A stretch of DNA of 64,000 bases from Pollutimonas bauzanensis (GTDB taxonomy: Bacteria; Pseudomonadota; Gammaproteobacteria; Burkholderiales; Burkholderiaceae_B), in assembly GCF_900129885.1 (NCBI RefSeq), contig NZ_FQXE01000010.1:1-64000 (forward strand), read 5' to 3'. The notes under the pieces are model-generated. The model did no database searches. It had not been told where the DNA came from and saw only the letters and a program-made list of their open reading frames with translations. The number at the start of each line of letters is the position of its first letter. The stretch's first letter is position 1. A program made the position numbers and the translations under genes. Positions 42,751 to 51,521 of the stretch are shown here, piece by piece.

Positions 42751-43491
42751 TCATCCGCCCAGCTGGACATTCTCCAGCTCGTCCCATTTTTCCGCGCTCG
42801 CCCCGGCCAGCGCCCGCACCCGGTCCTCGTTCTGCCCGAATTCGGCGGCCGAGCCTTCGTACACGATGCGCCCGTCATCGAGCACATAGGCCCGGTCGGC
42901 GATTTCGACGGCGGCGCGCACATTCTGTTCGATCAGCAGGATGGAAGTGCCTTCGTCGCGGGTGGAGGCGATCACTTTGAAGACATCCTGGACTATCAGC
43001 GGCGCCAGCCCCTGGGAAGGCTCGTCGAGCAGCAGCAGCCTGGGGTTGAGCAGCAGCGTGCGCGCAATCGCCAGCATCTCCTGCTCGCCGCCCGACAACT
43101 GGCGGCCCTTGTGGGACTTGCGCTGGGCCAGGCGGGGAAAGAGTTCATATACCCGCGCAATGGTCCACGGCCCGGGCCGGTCGACCGGCACCTTGAGATT
43201 CTCGTCGACCGTGAGATTGGCGAAAATGCGCCTGCCCTCGGGCACGAAGCCCACGCCCAGCGCGGCGATCCGGTAAGGCGGCAAGCGGGTGGCAAGCTGG
43301 TCGAACACGCGCACCGCGCCGCTGCGCGCCGGCGTCAAGCCCATGATGCTGCGCAGGGTGGTGGATTTTCCGGCGCCGTTGCGGCCCAGCAGGGTGACCA
43401 GCTCGCCCTCTTCCACGACCAGATCGACACCGTCCAGGATATGGCTTTTGCCGTAATAGGTGTGCAGCCCCTGCACTTGCAGCGCTTTCAT
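42751..43491 (-). CDS. livF: Liv-type ABC transporter ATP-binding protein LivF
   Basis: 246 residues. Walker [27 protein letters not shown], signature QLSGGEQEML and Walker B LLLLDEPSQGLAP are clear. Overlaps the upstream LivG stop by 4 bp. Part of the complete LivKHMGF operon (42751-47352). Confidence 0.95.
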   Translation of the reverse strand: MKALQVQGLHTYYGKSHILDGVDLVVEEGELVTLLGRNGAGKSTTLRSIMGLTPARSGAVRVFDQLATRLPPYRIAALGVGFVPEGRRIFANLTVDENLKVPVDRPGPWTIARVYELFPRLAQRKSHKGRQLSGGEQEMLAIARTLLLNPRLLLLDEPSQGLAPLIVQDVFKVIASTRDEGTSILLIEQNVRAAVEIADRAYVLDDGRIVYEGSAAEFGQNEDRVRALAGASAEKWDELENVQLGG

Positions 43492-44237
43492 GCGGCTTTC
43501 CCCAAATAGGCTTCCTGCACCCGCTCGCTCGCCGCGATCTCGTCGGGCGCGCCCTCGTCGAGCACCGCGCCCTCGGCAAGCACGGTGATGCGATCGGCCA
43601 GGTTGAAAATGACCCGCATGTCGTGCTCGACCAGCACGATAGTGAGGTTTTGCGATCGGTGCAATTTGCGTATCAGCACCGAGGTGCTGTAGGTTTCATG
43701 GCTGCCCATGCCGGCCGTCGGCTCGTCCAGCAACAGCAGGCGCGGCTTGAGCGCCAGCGCCATCATGATCTCGGTCGCGCGCTGATCGCCGTGGGACAGC
43801 TCGCCCACCAGCCGATTGGCGTGCGCGCCCAGGCCGCCCAGTTGCATGAGCTCGTCTATCCGCTCCTTGATGCGGACATCGGCCGCCCGCGTCAGCCACG
43901 GCTGCATGCGCAGGCCCTGCGCCAGTTCGACCGGGATGCGAAGATTCTCCCGCACGCTCAGCTCGGGAAAGATTTCGGTGATCTGAAATGTCCGCGCCAT
44001 GCCCCGCGCAACGCGCTCGTGCGGCGCAAGCCGGGTGATGTCCCGGCCATCGAGCAAAATATGTCCGGCGGTCGGCTTGAAGAAGCCGCTGATCAGGTTG
44101 AAAAAGGTGGTCTTGCCCGCGCCGTTGGGGCCGATCAGCCCGCGCAGCTCGCCCGCCTCGACGGCCATGGAGACATCGTCCACGGCCACCAGGCTGCCAA
44201 AATGCTGCGATACGTGGCGCACTTCCAGCAGGCTCAT
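43488..44237 (-). CDS. livG: Liv-type ABC transporter ATP-binding protein LivG
   Basis: 249 residues from the ATG at 44237, overlapping the LivM stop by 4 bp. Walker A GPNGAGKTT, LivG-type GMARTFQITEIFPELSVREN, the signature region GELSHGDQRATEIMMALA and Walker B LLLLDEPTAGMG are present, followed by the D-loop/H-loop segment VLVEHDMRVIFNLADRITV. Works with LivF as the transporter ATPase pair. Confidence 0.95.
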   Translation of the reverse strand: MSLLEVRHVSQHFGSLVAVDDVSMAVEAGELRGLIGPNGAGKTTFFNLISGFFKPTAGHILLDGRDITRLAPHERVARGMARTFQITEIFPELSVRENLRIPVELAQGLRMQPWLTRAADVRIKERIDELMQLGGLGAHANRLVGELSHGDQRATEIMMALALKPRLLLLDEPTAGMGSHETYSTSVLIRKLHRSQNLTIVLVEHDMRVIFNLADRITVLAEGAVLDEGAPDEIAASERVQEAYLGKAA

Positions 44238-45184
44238 GACAGCTTCCTGCGGATGATGCCGAGCACGCCGCGCGGGAAAAACAGCACGATCAGCACGAAG
44301 AACACGCCGATGAGGAACATCCAGTTCTGCGTGTAGCTGGAAACATAGTCCTGCAACACCACGAAAATGGCCGCGCCCACCAGAGGCCCCCAGAAAGAAC
44401 GCATGCCGCCCACCACCGCCATGATGACGAAGTCTCCCGACTGGGTCCAATGCAGCGTATGCGGATCGGCGAAGTTGTTGAGCAGCGCGTAAAGGGAACC
44501 GGCCAGGCTGGCGAAGAAACAGGAAATCACGAACGCGATCCATATGTGGCGCTCGACGGGAATGCCCAGGAAGCGGGCGCGGCGTTCATTTTCGCGTATG
44601 GCCAGCAAAGTGCGTCCAAAGGGCGAGCGCAATATCAGGGCCATGGCGAGCGCCGAAACGGCAAAGATCAACAGCGCCATGTAGTAATAGGTTTCCCCGC
44701 TGCCGGCGATATCGATCCGCGTGAAACCCAGGTCTATCGGCTTGCGCGACCAGCCGGTCAAGCCGTCGTCGCCGCCGGTCACCGAGCTCCAGCGAAACGC
44801 GATGAAGTAGAACATCTGGCCGAAGGCGATGGTCACCATGGCGAAATAAATACCGCGCAGCTTGACGATCAGCGCTCCCACGACCGCGGCGGCTATCGTC
44901 CCGGCCAGCACGCCGACGACGATGGCCAATGGCGTGCTGGGCGCCAGGTACTTGAGCAGCATGCCCGCGCCATATGCGCCCAGCCCGAAATAGGCCGCAT
45001 GGCCGAACGACAGCACGCCGGTGAAGCCCAGCAGGAAATTCACCGACATGGCGGCCAGGCCCAGCACCAGCACGCGCGTGGCGAGCCCTGTGTAGCCGCC
45101 CACCAACCCCATCCAGTAAGGCATGCTCAGCAACGCCGTCCATAGCAGGATGACGGCGAGCGTTTTTCTATTCAGGATAGTCAC
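44234..45184 (-). CDS. livM: Liv-type ABC transporter permease LivM
   Basis: 316 residues from a GTG start at 45184 that overlaps the LivH stop by 4 bp (GTGA). Upstream in-frame sequence is the out-of-frame LivH gene. LivM hallmarks are NFLLGFTGVLSFGHAAYFGLGAYG, GIYFAMVTIAFGQMFYFIA, GDDGLTGW and VVGGMRSFWGPLVGAA, with many transmembrane segments. Forms the membrane channel with LivH. Confidence 0.93.
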   Translation of the reverse strand: MTILNRKTLAVILLWTALLSMPYWMGLVGGYTGLATRVLVLGLAAMSVNFLLGFTGVLSFGHAAYFGLGAYGAGMLLKYLAPSTPLAIVVGVLAGTIAAAVVGALIVKLRGIYFAMVTIAFGQMFYFIAFRWSSVTGGDDGLTGWSRKPIDLGFTRIDIAGSGETYYYMALLIFAVSALAMALILRSPFGRTLLAIRENERRARFLGIPVERHIWIAFVISCFFASLAGSLYALLNNFADPHTLHWTQSGDFVIMAVVGGMRSFWGPLVGAAIFVVLQDYVSSYTQNWMFLIGVFFVLIVLFFPRGVLGIIRRKLS

Positions 45185-46050
45185 AGGTTCATCCCTTCTT
45201 CGCCAAGCAGGCCGCGCGGCCGGACCAGCAGCACGAGCGCCATCATGATGTAGATGACCGCCTCGGACGCCGACGGCACGAATACCGTGGCGATGCCCGA
45301 CGCCACGCCTATCAGGAGGCCGCCCAGCAAGGTGCCGAACAGGCTGCCAAGGCCGCCCACGATGATGGCCACGAAACTGGGCATGATCAGGGAATCGCCT
45401 ATGGTTGGCTGCAGGCCGAGCAGGCCCGCGGCGAGCACCCCGGCCAGGCCCGCGAGATAAATCCCCAGGCCGAAGTTCAGGTTGCGCAGAATGCGCACAT
45501 TGACCCCCAGCGCCGAGACGGTTTCCAGATCCAGCGTGCCGGCGCGTATGCGTATGCCCAGCCGCGTGCGGGTCAGGATGAAGAACAGTCCGGCCACCGC
45601 CAGCGCGACCAGCACGACCATGAAGACCCGGTATCCGGTCAGGAAGAAGAAATAGGAGCTCAACGGCCGGGTAAGCCACCCCGGCACCTGGAAGGGCAGG
45701 CTTTGCGCGCCCCAGATATAGCGCGTGCCGTCCTGGAAGACATAAGCCAGCCCGAATGTCAGCAGCAGGCTGTAGAGCGGATCGCGCCCGTACAGGCGGC
45801 GTATGAGCACGCGCTCGACCGCCAGCCCGAGCAGCGCGGTCAGCAGTGGCGCCACGACCAGGGCGCCCCAGAAACCCAGGTAGGGAATCAGCTCATAGGC
45901 GATATAAGCGCCCAGCGCCAGGAAGCCGCCATGGGCGAAGTTGATCACGCTGGTCAGGTTGATGATCAGGGACAGGCCCAGCGCCATCAGCGCATAGAAC
46001 GCCCCGACGATCAAGCCGTTGAAAACATTGAACAGAATCAGTTCAGTCAT
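45181..46050 (-). CDS. livH: Liv-type ABC transporter permease LivH
   Basis: 289 residues. The opening VFNGLIVGAFYALMALGLSLI, INFAHGGFLALGAYIAYE, and the EAA-like region VGGLGSLFGTLLGGLLIG are typical of LivH. Eight or so hydrophobic segments. The receptor gene lies 42 bp upstream. The separate livH and livM here contrast with the fused form at 22495-24381. Confidence 0.95.
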   Translation of the reverse strand: MTELILFNVFNGLIVGAFYALMALGLSLIINLTSVINFAHGGFLALGAYIAYELIPYLGFWGALVVAPLLTALLGLAVERVLIRRLYGRDPLYSLLLTFGLAYVFQDGTRYIWGAQSLPFQVPGWLTRPLSSYFFFLTGYRVFMVVLVALAVAGLFFILTRTRLGIRIRAGTLDLETVSALGVNVRILRNLNFGLGIYLAGLAGVLAAGLLGLQPTIGDSLIMPSFVAIIVGGLGSLFGTLLGGLLIGVASGIATVFVPSASEAVIYIMMALVLLVRPRGLLGEEGMNL

Positions 46051-46092
46051 TGCGCGCCTTGCCTCCCCATGCCGGTGCCGGGCCGTAAGACC

Positions 46093-47352
46093 TCAGGCGG
46101 GCCAGGTCATTTTGCAGCCGGACTCTTGCACCGTGCCCGCCATCTCGGCGCCGTCGACCACCTTGTCGACGTGGAACAGGTCGTCGGGCTGCGAGCCCTG
46201 CGCCTGCGCATGGCCAACAAAAATGGACCCGATCAGCTGGTTCTGGCCGGCGCGGTAGAACGGCGCGTTCGGCATCAGCCCGACCTCGGGCGGCAGATGC
46301 ATGCCTTGCAGGGCGCGGGCCATTTTCACGGCGTCCAGCGATTTGGCCTGGTTGGCCGCCAGCGCGCAGGTCCATGCGCCCACGAAGCCGAACCAGGTCC
46401 GCGCCGTCGGCACGCGGCCGGTCTTCTTCTTGATGGCAGCCACGAATTCATCGACGTGGGGAACGCCGGGCTGAATGTGGTACCACTCGGCATCCCAATC
46501 GCCTATCCGGGCTTCGGGCGGCAAGCCCTCGAGCACCTCCAGTTCGGTATTGGCGCCGGCAAGATGGAAGCGCTTGTCAAGGCCGAACTGAACGGCCTGC
46601 TTGAGCGCATTGAGCAGATCGTCGCCATTCATCAGGAAAACAATGACGTCCGGGCCCGTGGCCTGCGCCTTGATGAGATAGGAAGAAAAATCCGTCGTGC
46701 CCAGCGGCGTGAGGTCTTCGCCGAGCTTGGCGCCGCCGTACTGCTTCAAGTTGGCGTCGTAGCCGTCTTGCAGGGTATGGCCGAAAGCGTAGTCCGAGGT
46801 GATGAAATACATCTTCTTGCCGTAGCGGTCCATCAGGGACTTGGCAATGGCATTGGTCAGCATGCGTGTCGTATTGCACACCCGGAACACATTCCAATGG
46901 CAGGTGGTTCCGGTGATGGCATCGGTGTGGCCGCCGGGCACGACATGCAGCACGCCCTTCTCGCTGCTGACCTGGGCCATCGCCAGGGAGAGCCCGGAAT
47001 TGACATTGCCCAGCAGAAAAGAAACCTTGTCGCGGTCTATCAGCTTGCGGGCTTTCTGGACCGCGGTGCCGGCATCGCCGCTGCTCGAATCCTCGCTCAG
47101 GAGTTCGGCCGGGCGTCCGAGTATGCCGCCCTTGGCGTTGATCTGCTCGATCGCCAGTTGGCAGCCCGTCTGTTCGTTTTTGCCGGTGGCCGCATAAGTG
47201 CCGGTGAGCGGGTTGTCCAGTCCCAGCTTGACCGGCTGCTCGCCCCGCGCCTGGATGATGAAGGGCGGCGCCAGTTGCGCAATGCCCGCCGCCGCGGCAA
47301 GTTGCAAGACAGCACGGCGGCTGACCGGGGCTGAGGTAGTTTGACTTTCCAT
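46093..47352 (-). CDS. Liv-type periplasmic substrate-binding protein with Tat signal
   Basis: 419 residues. The N-terminus SRRAVLQLAAAAGIAQLAPP is a good twin-arginine (Tat) signal. The mature protein has a type-1 periplasmic binding fold (VKLGLDNPLTGTYAATGKNEQ, INAKGGILGRPAELLSEDSSS, YFITSDYAFGHTLQDGYDA). First gene of the Liv operon that ends with an acyl-CoA synthetase, so the ligand may be a carboxylic acid, for example an aromatic acid, rather than a branched-chain amino acid. Confidence 0.93.
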   Translation of the reverse strand: MESQTTSAPVSRRAVLQLAAAAGIAQLAPPFIIQARGEQPVKLGLDNPLTGTYAATGKNEQTGCQLAIEQINAKGGILGRPAELLSEDSSSGDAGTAVQKARKLIDRDKVSFLLGNVNSGLSLAMAQVSSEKGVLHVVPGGHTDAITGTTCHWNVFRVCNTTRMLTNAIAKSLMDRYGKKMYFITSDYAFGHTLQDGYDANLKQYGGAKLGEDLTPLGTTDFSSYLIKAQATGPDVIVFLMNGDDLLNALKQAVQFGLDKRFHLAGANTELEVLEGLPPEARIGDWDAEWYHIQPGVPHVDEFVAAIKKKTGRVPTARTWFGFVGAWTCALAANQAKSLDAVKMARALQGMHLPPEVGLMPNAPFYRAGQNQLIGSIFVGHAQAQGSQPDDLFHVDKVVDGAEMAGTVQESGCKMTWPA

Positions 47353-47467
47353 TGAAAGACTCCTTCTACGCCTGGCCTGTGCGAGCGAAGGATCCCCGTG
47401 TGTCCTTGGACGGACAACGTATCAAAAGCCGCACTGGTCTGCGTGACGCTGTTACCCCCGGGCTCTT

Positions 47468-47496
47468 AATTTGCTCCTGAATATATATCGTGTCAA
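47468..47496 (-). promoter_or_regulatory. promoter candidate for the Liv operon
   Basis: On the minus strand a perfect -35 TTGACA (complement of 47491-47496) is followed after 17 bp by CAAATT (complement of 47468-47473), a weak -10. This would give a leader of ~110 nt before the receptor start at 47352. The AT-rich context (ATATATAT) supports a promoter here. Confidence 0.4.
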
Positions 47497-47536
47497 GATA
47501 TTATTGCCGGACCGGGCCGAAAGGCCTAGTGGAGAA

Positions 47537-47556
47537 CTCCGGCCCAAGGGCCGGAG
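47537..47556. terminator. GC-rich hairpin downstream of the LON-domain gene
   Basis: CTCCGGCCC (47537-47545) pairs perfectly with GGGCCGGAG (47548-47556). It lies ~40 bp after the stop of the LON-domain gene and upstream of the Liv promoter candidate, where a terminator would be expected. No T tract. Confidence 0.45.
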
Positions 47557-47597
47557 CTTCGTCCACCTCGCGGCCTGCATGCCGCTCGGGCTCGTGG

Positions 47598-48212
47598 TCA
47601 ATCCAACAGGCCGCGTTCCTGCATGAAGGCCTGGACATATTCCAGCCGCGCGACAGGGTCCCGCAGCGCCAGCAGGCGCAGCTTCTCTTCCATCGGCAGC
47701 GGCAGCAGCTCGCACCAGCGGTCGGCCACCCAGCCGCTTTCATCCAGCCGGAAAGGCGGCGCGAACGGCATTTCGGCCGCCGGCATGCCATCCCTCTGCA
47801 GCTTCGCGATCGCCCCGCCCAGGGCATTGGCGCTCGCCTGCAACTGCCGGGGTATCGGCGCCAGCGGATCGTCGTCTATCGGCAAGGCATCGCCCACCCA
47901 TAGACCGTATCTGCCCTGCTCGCTGGACGCCAGGTGAAAGCGCGTCGTGCCTGTGCAGCGCAGATGCAGCAAGGCGGGCATGGGCGCGCTCCATTCATCG
48001 ATGCGCGCCATGGTGCCAACCGCGGCCAGTTCTTCCCTGCCCTCGGGACTGCGCAGCTCGCTGCCGCTGATCAGGCTGACCACGCCGAACTGCGTCCCGT
48101 TGGCGATGCATTTCCTGATCATGTCCAGGTAGCGCACTTCAAAGACACGCAGGGTCAGCACGCCGGCGGGAAAAAGCGTGGTTCCCAGGGGAAACAGGGG
48201 TATCGTGTTCAT
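47598..48212 (-). CDS. LON peptidase substrate-binding (LAN) domain protein
   Basis: 204 residues. MNTIPLFPLGTTLFPAGVLTLRVFEVRYLDMI is the start of the N-terminal domain of Lon protease. The rest (GTQFGVVSLISGSE, GTMARIDEW, PMEEKLRLLALRDPVARLEYV) completes that domain and there is no AAA+ or protease part. Such stand-alone proteins are widespread in proteobacteria and of uncertain function, possibly protein-quality control. Monocistronic and divergent from creA. Confidence 0.92.
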   Translation of the reverse strand: MNTIPLFPLGTTLFPAGVLTLRVFEVRYLDMIRKCIANGTQFGVVSLISGSELRSPEGREELAAVGTMARIDEWSAPMPALLHLRCTGTTRFHLASSEQGRYGLWVGDALPIDDDPLAPIPRQLQASANALGGAIAKLQRDGMPAAEMPFAPPFRLDESGWVADRWCELLPLPMEEKLRLLALRDPVARLEYVQAFMQERGLLD

Positions 48213-48328
48213 AGTCGCGGGCCCTCCGGAAAGCCGTTTTCCCGGGTCGATTCAGGTAAAACACATTTAACCACGCGGGCAATACGCCGGCGCCGCGATA
48301 AAATCGATTTTTTACCTTGCGGGCTGCC

Positions 48329-48817
48329 ATGAAACACTTATTCGCTTTCATTATCCTGAGCGCCGCCAGCCTGCTGGCCAATAGCGCCCATGCCGAAAAA
48401 ATCGGCTGCGTCAGCACCACCTGGCGCGTGGTCAATAATGATAAAGTCTGCGTGCAGTCATTCCGGGACCCGGAAATAGACGGCGTGGTCTGCCATGTAT
48501 CCTATGCCCAGACCGGCGGGATATCCGGCGCGCTGGGCTTTGCCGAGGACCCGTCGCGCTTTTCGATTGCGTGCCGCCAGTCGGGCCCGATAGCCGGCAA
48601 GAAGCCGATCGCGCAAAACGAAGAAAACGTATTCACGCAGCGCATGAGCTTTCTGTTCAAGGGCTTGAACGTTTCCAGGCTGGTGGACAAGGAAAACCAT
48701 TCCCTGATCTACCTGGTCGTCAGCGAAAAAATCATCGAAGGCTCGCCCTTCAACAGCATTTCCACGGTCCCCCTCATGCCCTGGGGCGGGCAGGAGCCCA
48801 GGCTGGAAATGAAGTAG
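48329..48817 (+). CDS. creA: CreA family protein
   Basis: 162 residues from the ATG at 48329. A signal peptide (MKHLFAFIILSAASLLANSAHA) is followed by EKIGCVSTTWRVVNNDKVCVQSF, GVVCHVSYAQTGGISGALG and EDPSRFSIACRQSGPI, which match CreA along the whole length. Four conserved cysteines could form periplasmic disulfides. Function is not established in any organism. The stop codon forms part of a small hairpin shared with the convergent gene. Confidence 0.93.
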   Translation: MKHLFAFIILSAASLLANSAHAEKIGCVSTTWRVVNNDKVCVQSFRDPEIDGVVCHVSYAQTGGISGALGFAEDPSRFSIACRQSGPIAGKKPIAQNEENVFTQRMSFLFKGLNVSRLVDKENHSLIYLVVSEKIIEGSPFNSISTVPLMPWGGQEPRLEMK

Positions 48818-48831
48818 GCCGCAAGGGCCTA
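48815..48831. terminator. small hairpin containing both convergent stop codons
   Basis: TAGGCC (48815-48820) and GGCCTA (48826-48831) form a perfect 6-bp hairpin with loop GCAAG. The TAG of creA and, on the other strand, the TAG of the SpeE-like gene are its outer bases. May act as a weak bidirectional terminator. Confidence 0.35.
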
Positions 48832-49614
48832 GGTCTGCTGCATCCAGCTTTGCAAGCCGTCCACCCAGGATTGCGCAGGCAGGCCCCATGCGCCGCGTAT
48901 CTGCGCGGCGCGTTCATATAGCGCGCTGAAATCCACGACCGGCGCCCGCTTGAAGGCGATCGCCACGACATTGCCGTCATGGACTTCCGGCAGCCAGGCC
49001 ACCGCCTCGAATGCGAGCCCCATGGCTTCCAGGTTCTTGCCATGATAGGGAGGATCGCAAAACAGGTTCACCGTCATCATGCCGCCGGGCGCCAGGCAAT
49101 CCGCGCATGCCTGATAAAACCCGGCCGACTGGAAGACCGGCGCGCGGGCCTCGGCGTCGTACAAATCCACCTGCAGCACATCGGCCGCGCCGCGGTTCGC
49201 CGCGTCCATCAAGAAAGCCATGGCATCCCTTTCCACGACATCGAGCCGCGCATCGTCGGGCGGCAGGGCGAACGCGGACCGGCATGTGTCGATGACGGCG
49301 CGATGCAGCTCCACGGCCGTCACCGTCGCGCCCGGAAAATGGCGATGGCAGAATTTGGTCAGGGCGCCCGCGCCCAGGCCCAACTGCACGATGCGGCCCG
49401 GCAGCGGATCAAAAAGCGCCCACATCATCATCTGCTGGACATATTCCAGCTCGATCGCATCGGGATCGGCCAGGCGCATCGAACCCTGCACCCAATGGGT
49501 GCCAAAGTGCAGGTTGCGCACCCCGTCGGCTTCCGTCAAAGTCACTTCCTGCATATCGGGATCGAATCCATTTTGAGTCTTAAATATCGGGCCGGCGGAA
49601 CTTACGCCGTGCAT
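48829..49614 (-). CDS. spermidine synthase-like methyltransferase-fold protein
   Basis: 261 residues. A SpeE-like Rossmann fold: GSMRLADPDAIELEYVQQMMMW, the nucleotide-binding VQLGLGAGALTKFCHRHF, AVELHRAVIDTCRSAF and DVLQVDLYDAEARAP. True spermidine synthases have a conserved DTGE/GGGD pattern which is only partly kept, so the substrate may differ; many such proteobacterial homologues are annotated as spermidine synthases without proof. Monocistronic, divergent from the hydrolase gene. Confidence 0.85.
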   Translation of the reverse strand: MHGVSSAGPIFKTQNGFDPDMQEVTLTEADGVRNLHFGTHWVQGSMRLADPDAIELEYVQQMMMWALFDPLPGRIVQLGLGAGALTKFCHRHFPGATVTAVELHRAVIDTCRSAFALPPDDARLDVVERDAMAFLMDAANRGAADVLQVDLYDAEARAPVFQSAGFYQACADCLAPGGMMTVNLFCDPPYHGKNLEAMGLAFEAVAWLPEVHDGNVVAIAFKRAPVVDFSALYERAAQIRGAWGLPAQSWVDGLQSWMQQT

Positions 49615-49656
49615 CGCGTATATTACTAGCTGTCGGTTTTTTCATTTCCTTGAACG

Positions 49657-50559
49657 ATGCGTATCCGCCTGCGTCCCGCCCTGCTCATCGCCGCCTGCGC
49701 CCTGCTTGCCACGGCCGGCGGCTATGTCATGCTGGACCGCTGGCAGCGGGCGACGATATTCTCGATAGAGCTGGGCGACAGCCGCTGGTGGCGCGAGCCA
49801 CCGCCCGGCACGGAAATTTTCGACATCACGCTGCGCAATGCCGATAAAGTCAGGGCCTGGTACCTGCCCAACGCGGACCCCGGCGCGCCCACGGTTCTCT
49901 ACCTGCACGGCTCGCGCTGGAACCTCAATGGCAGCGCGTTCCGCATGGAACGCTGGGCGGAAATGGGTTTTTCGGTATTGGCCATCGACTACCGCGGCTT
50001 TGGCGAATCGAGCCCCATCCTGCCTTCGCAGGCCAGCGCGACGGAAGACGCCGGCGCCGCCCTGCGCGAACTGGCGCGCCGCCAGCCCGACGCGGCGCGC
50101 CGCTATGTCTATGGCCATAGCCTGGGCGGCGCGGTCGCCGTCGCGCTGGCGGCGCAGGCGGACCAGCCCGCTTTGGCCGGCCTGATCCTTGAATCCGCGT
50201 TCACCAATATCCGCAGCATGATAGCCACCACCCGCTATGCGGGCATACCGGGCCTGGCCATGCTGATCACGCAGCCATTCGATTCCCTGGCCGCCATACA
50301 GGACGTGCGCTGCCCCATTCTGTTCCTGCATGGCACCCATGACAGCGTGGTGCCGCCAGCCATGAGCGATGCCCTGTTTGCCGCCGCCGGCAAGCGGCGC
50401 GGCTCGCTGCAGCGGCTGGTGAAGATAGAAGGCGCCTCGCACTCCGGCGCCAGCCGCAGCGGCATGGCCTATGACGGGGCCGTCAGGGATTTCATCCAGG
50501 ACATCGCGGCGGCTACTTCCGCTGCAAGTCCTGCAGCGAAATTTCCAGCTCGTCATTGA
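49657..50559 (+). CDS. alpha/beta hydrolase with N-terminal membrane anchor
   Basis: 300 residues. A hydrophobic N-terminus (LLIAACALLATAGGYVML) probably anchors it to the inner membrane or exports it. The hydrolase core has VLYLHGSRWNLNG, the nucleophile GHSLGG, the acid region LFLHGTHDSVVPP and the His in EGASHSGAS. It resembles BEM46/ABHD13-type serine hydrolases. The last 47 bp overlap the 3' end of the convergent LysR gene, encoding a variable C-terminal tail. Confidence 0.88.
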   Translation: MRIRLRPALLIAACALLATAGGYVMLDRWQRATIFSIELGDSRWWREPPPGTEIFDITLRNADKVRAWYLPNADPGAPTVLYLHGSRWNLNGSAFRMERWAEMGFSVLAIDYRGFGESSPILPSQASATEDAGAALRELARRQPDAARRYVYGHSLGGAVAVALAAQADQPALAGLILESAFTNIRSMIATTRYAGIPGLAMLITQPFDSLAAIQDVRCPILFLHGTHDSVVPPAMSDALFAAAGKRRGSLQRLVKIEGASHSGASRSGMAYDGAVRDFIQDIAAATSAASPAAKFPARH

Positions 50560-51421
50560 TCCATTGGCGCAGCGCGCCGAGAGGCGGCCAATCGCGCAAG
50601 GCGGGCGGATACACCAGATGGTAGACGTGCCCGGTTTCGTAGTCCAGCGCAACCGGCGAGAGCTTGATCAGACGGCCGTCGCGCAGGGCGTCGGCGGCCA
50701 GCAGCTCGCGCGCGAGCGTCAGCCCCAGGCCCTGTTCGGCCGCCTGCAGCATCAAGCCCATATCATTGAATTCGGCAACCGGCGTCACCTGCACCTGCAG
50801 GCCGGCGGCCGCGAACCACCTGCGCCAGATTTCCCGGTCGCCCAGCAATGGCTCGCGCAGCAGGGCGGCCGCGGGCTGCCCCACCAGCCGCCGGGCGTCG
50901 ATGGCGCAGCCGACGACGAATAGCGGCATGGGCGCGTCGAACAGGCGCTCGGCCACCAGCCCGGGCCAGGGGCCGGTTCCTTGCCGTATCGCGGCATGGA
51001 AGCCTTCGCGCTGCAAGTCCAGGGCCTGTTGCGAAGCGTCGATCTCCAGGGCCAGGTCGGGGTGGCGCTCGCGCCAGCGGCTCATGCGCGGCAGCAGCCA
51101 GCGTTGCGCGAATGAAGGCAGCACGGTCACCCGCAGGCGCTGTTCGAGCCCGCAGGCCGCCGCCGCGGCGGCCTGCACGCCGTCATCGAGCTGGGCGAGG
51201 GCCGACTGGACGCTGCGCAGCAAGGCTGCGCCGGCCACGTTCAATACCACGCGGCGCCCGCGGCGCTCGAAGAGGGCAAAGCCAAGCTGCTCTTCCAGCA
51301 CGCGGATCTGCTGGCTGACGGCGCTATGCGTCAGGTGCAGGACGTCGGCGGCCGCGCGCAAATTCTGCAGTTCGGCCACGCAGCGGAAAGCGGGCAAGGT
51401 ATTCAAGGGCAGTCTGGACAT
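50513..51421 (-). CDS. LysR-family regulator (GcvA-like)
   Basis: 302 residues from the ATG at 51421 (MSRLPLNTLPAFRCVAEL). The winged helix region (NLRAAADVLHLTHSAVSQQIRVLEEQLGFALFERRGRRVVL) and effector domain (RLRVTVLPSFAQRWLLPRM) are typical of the GcvA subgroup. An upstream start at 51496 would reach into the intergenic palindromes and is unlikely. Divergent from a small DUF1127-like gene. Confidence 0.92.
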   Translation of the reverse strand: MSRLPLNTLPAFRCVAELQNLRAAADVLHLTHSAVSQQIRVLEEQLGFALFERRGRRVVLNVAGAALLRSVQSALAQLDDGVQAAAAAACGLEQRLRVTVLPSFAQRWLLPRMSRWRERHPDLALEIDASQQALDLQREGFHAAIRQGTGPWPGLVAERLFDAPMPLFVVGCAIDARRLVGQPAAALLREPLLGDREIWRRWFAAAGLQVQVTPVAEFNDMGLMLQAAEQGLGLTLARELLAADALRDGRLIKLSPVALDYETGHVYHLVYPPALRDWPPLGALRQWINDELEISLQDLQRK

Positions 51422-51460
51422 CTGGTAAGCATATCCGACCAGAATGGGTAAAACAAGTTG

Positions 51461-51473
51461 ATTCCATTGGAAT
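51461..51473. promoter_or_regulatory. 13-bp palindrome between lysR and the DUF1127-like gene
   Basis: ATTCCATTGGAAT is a perfect palindrome in the 100-bp divergent gap. A second, widely spaced pair GGTAAGC (51424-51430) and GCTTACC (51488-51494) flanks it. These are candidate binding sites for the adjacent LysR regulator. Confidence 0.45.
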
Positions 51474-51521
51474 AGCTGGGCGATTAAGCTTACCAATACC
51501 CATAATCAACAGGAGACCACC

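Noticed and set aside
43488-44543. LivG with a 102-residue N-terminal extension
   Set aside because: The extension is the 3' part of livM out of frame; the ATG at 44237 overlaps the livM stop as in the other junctions.
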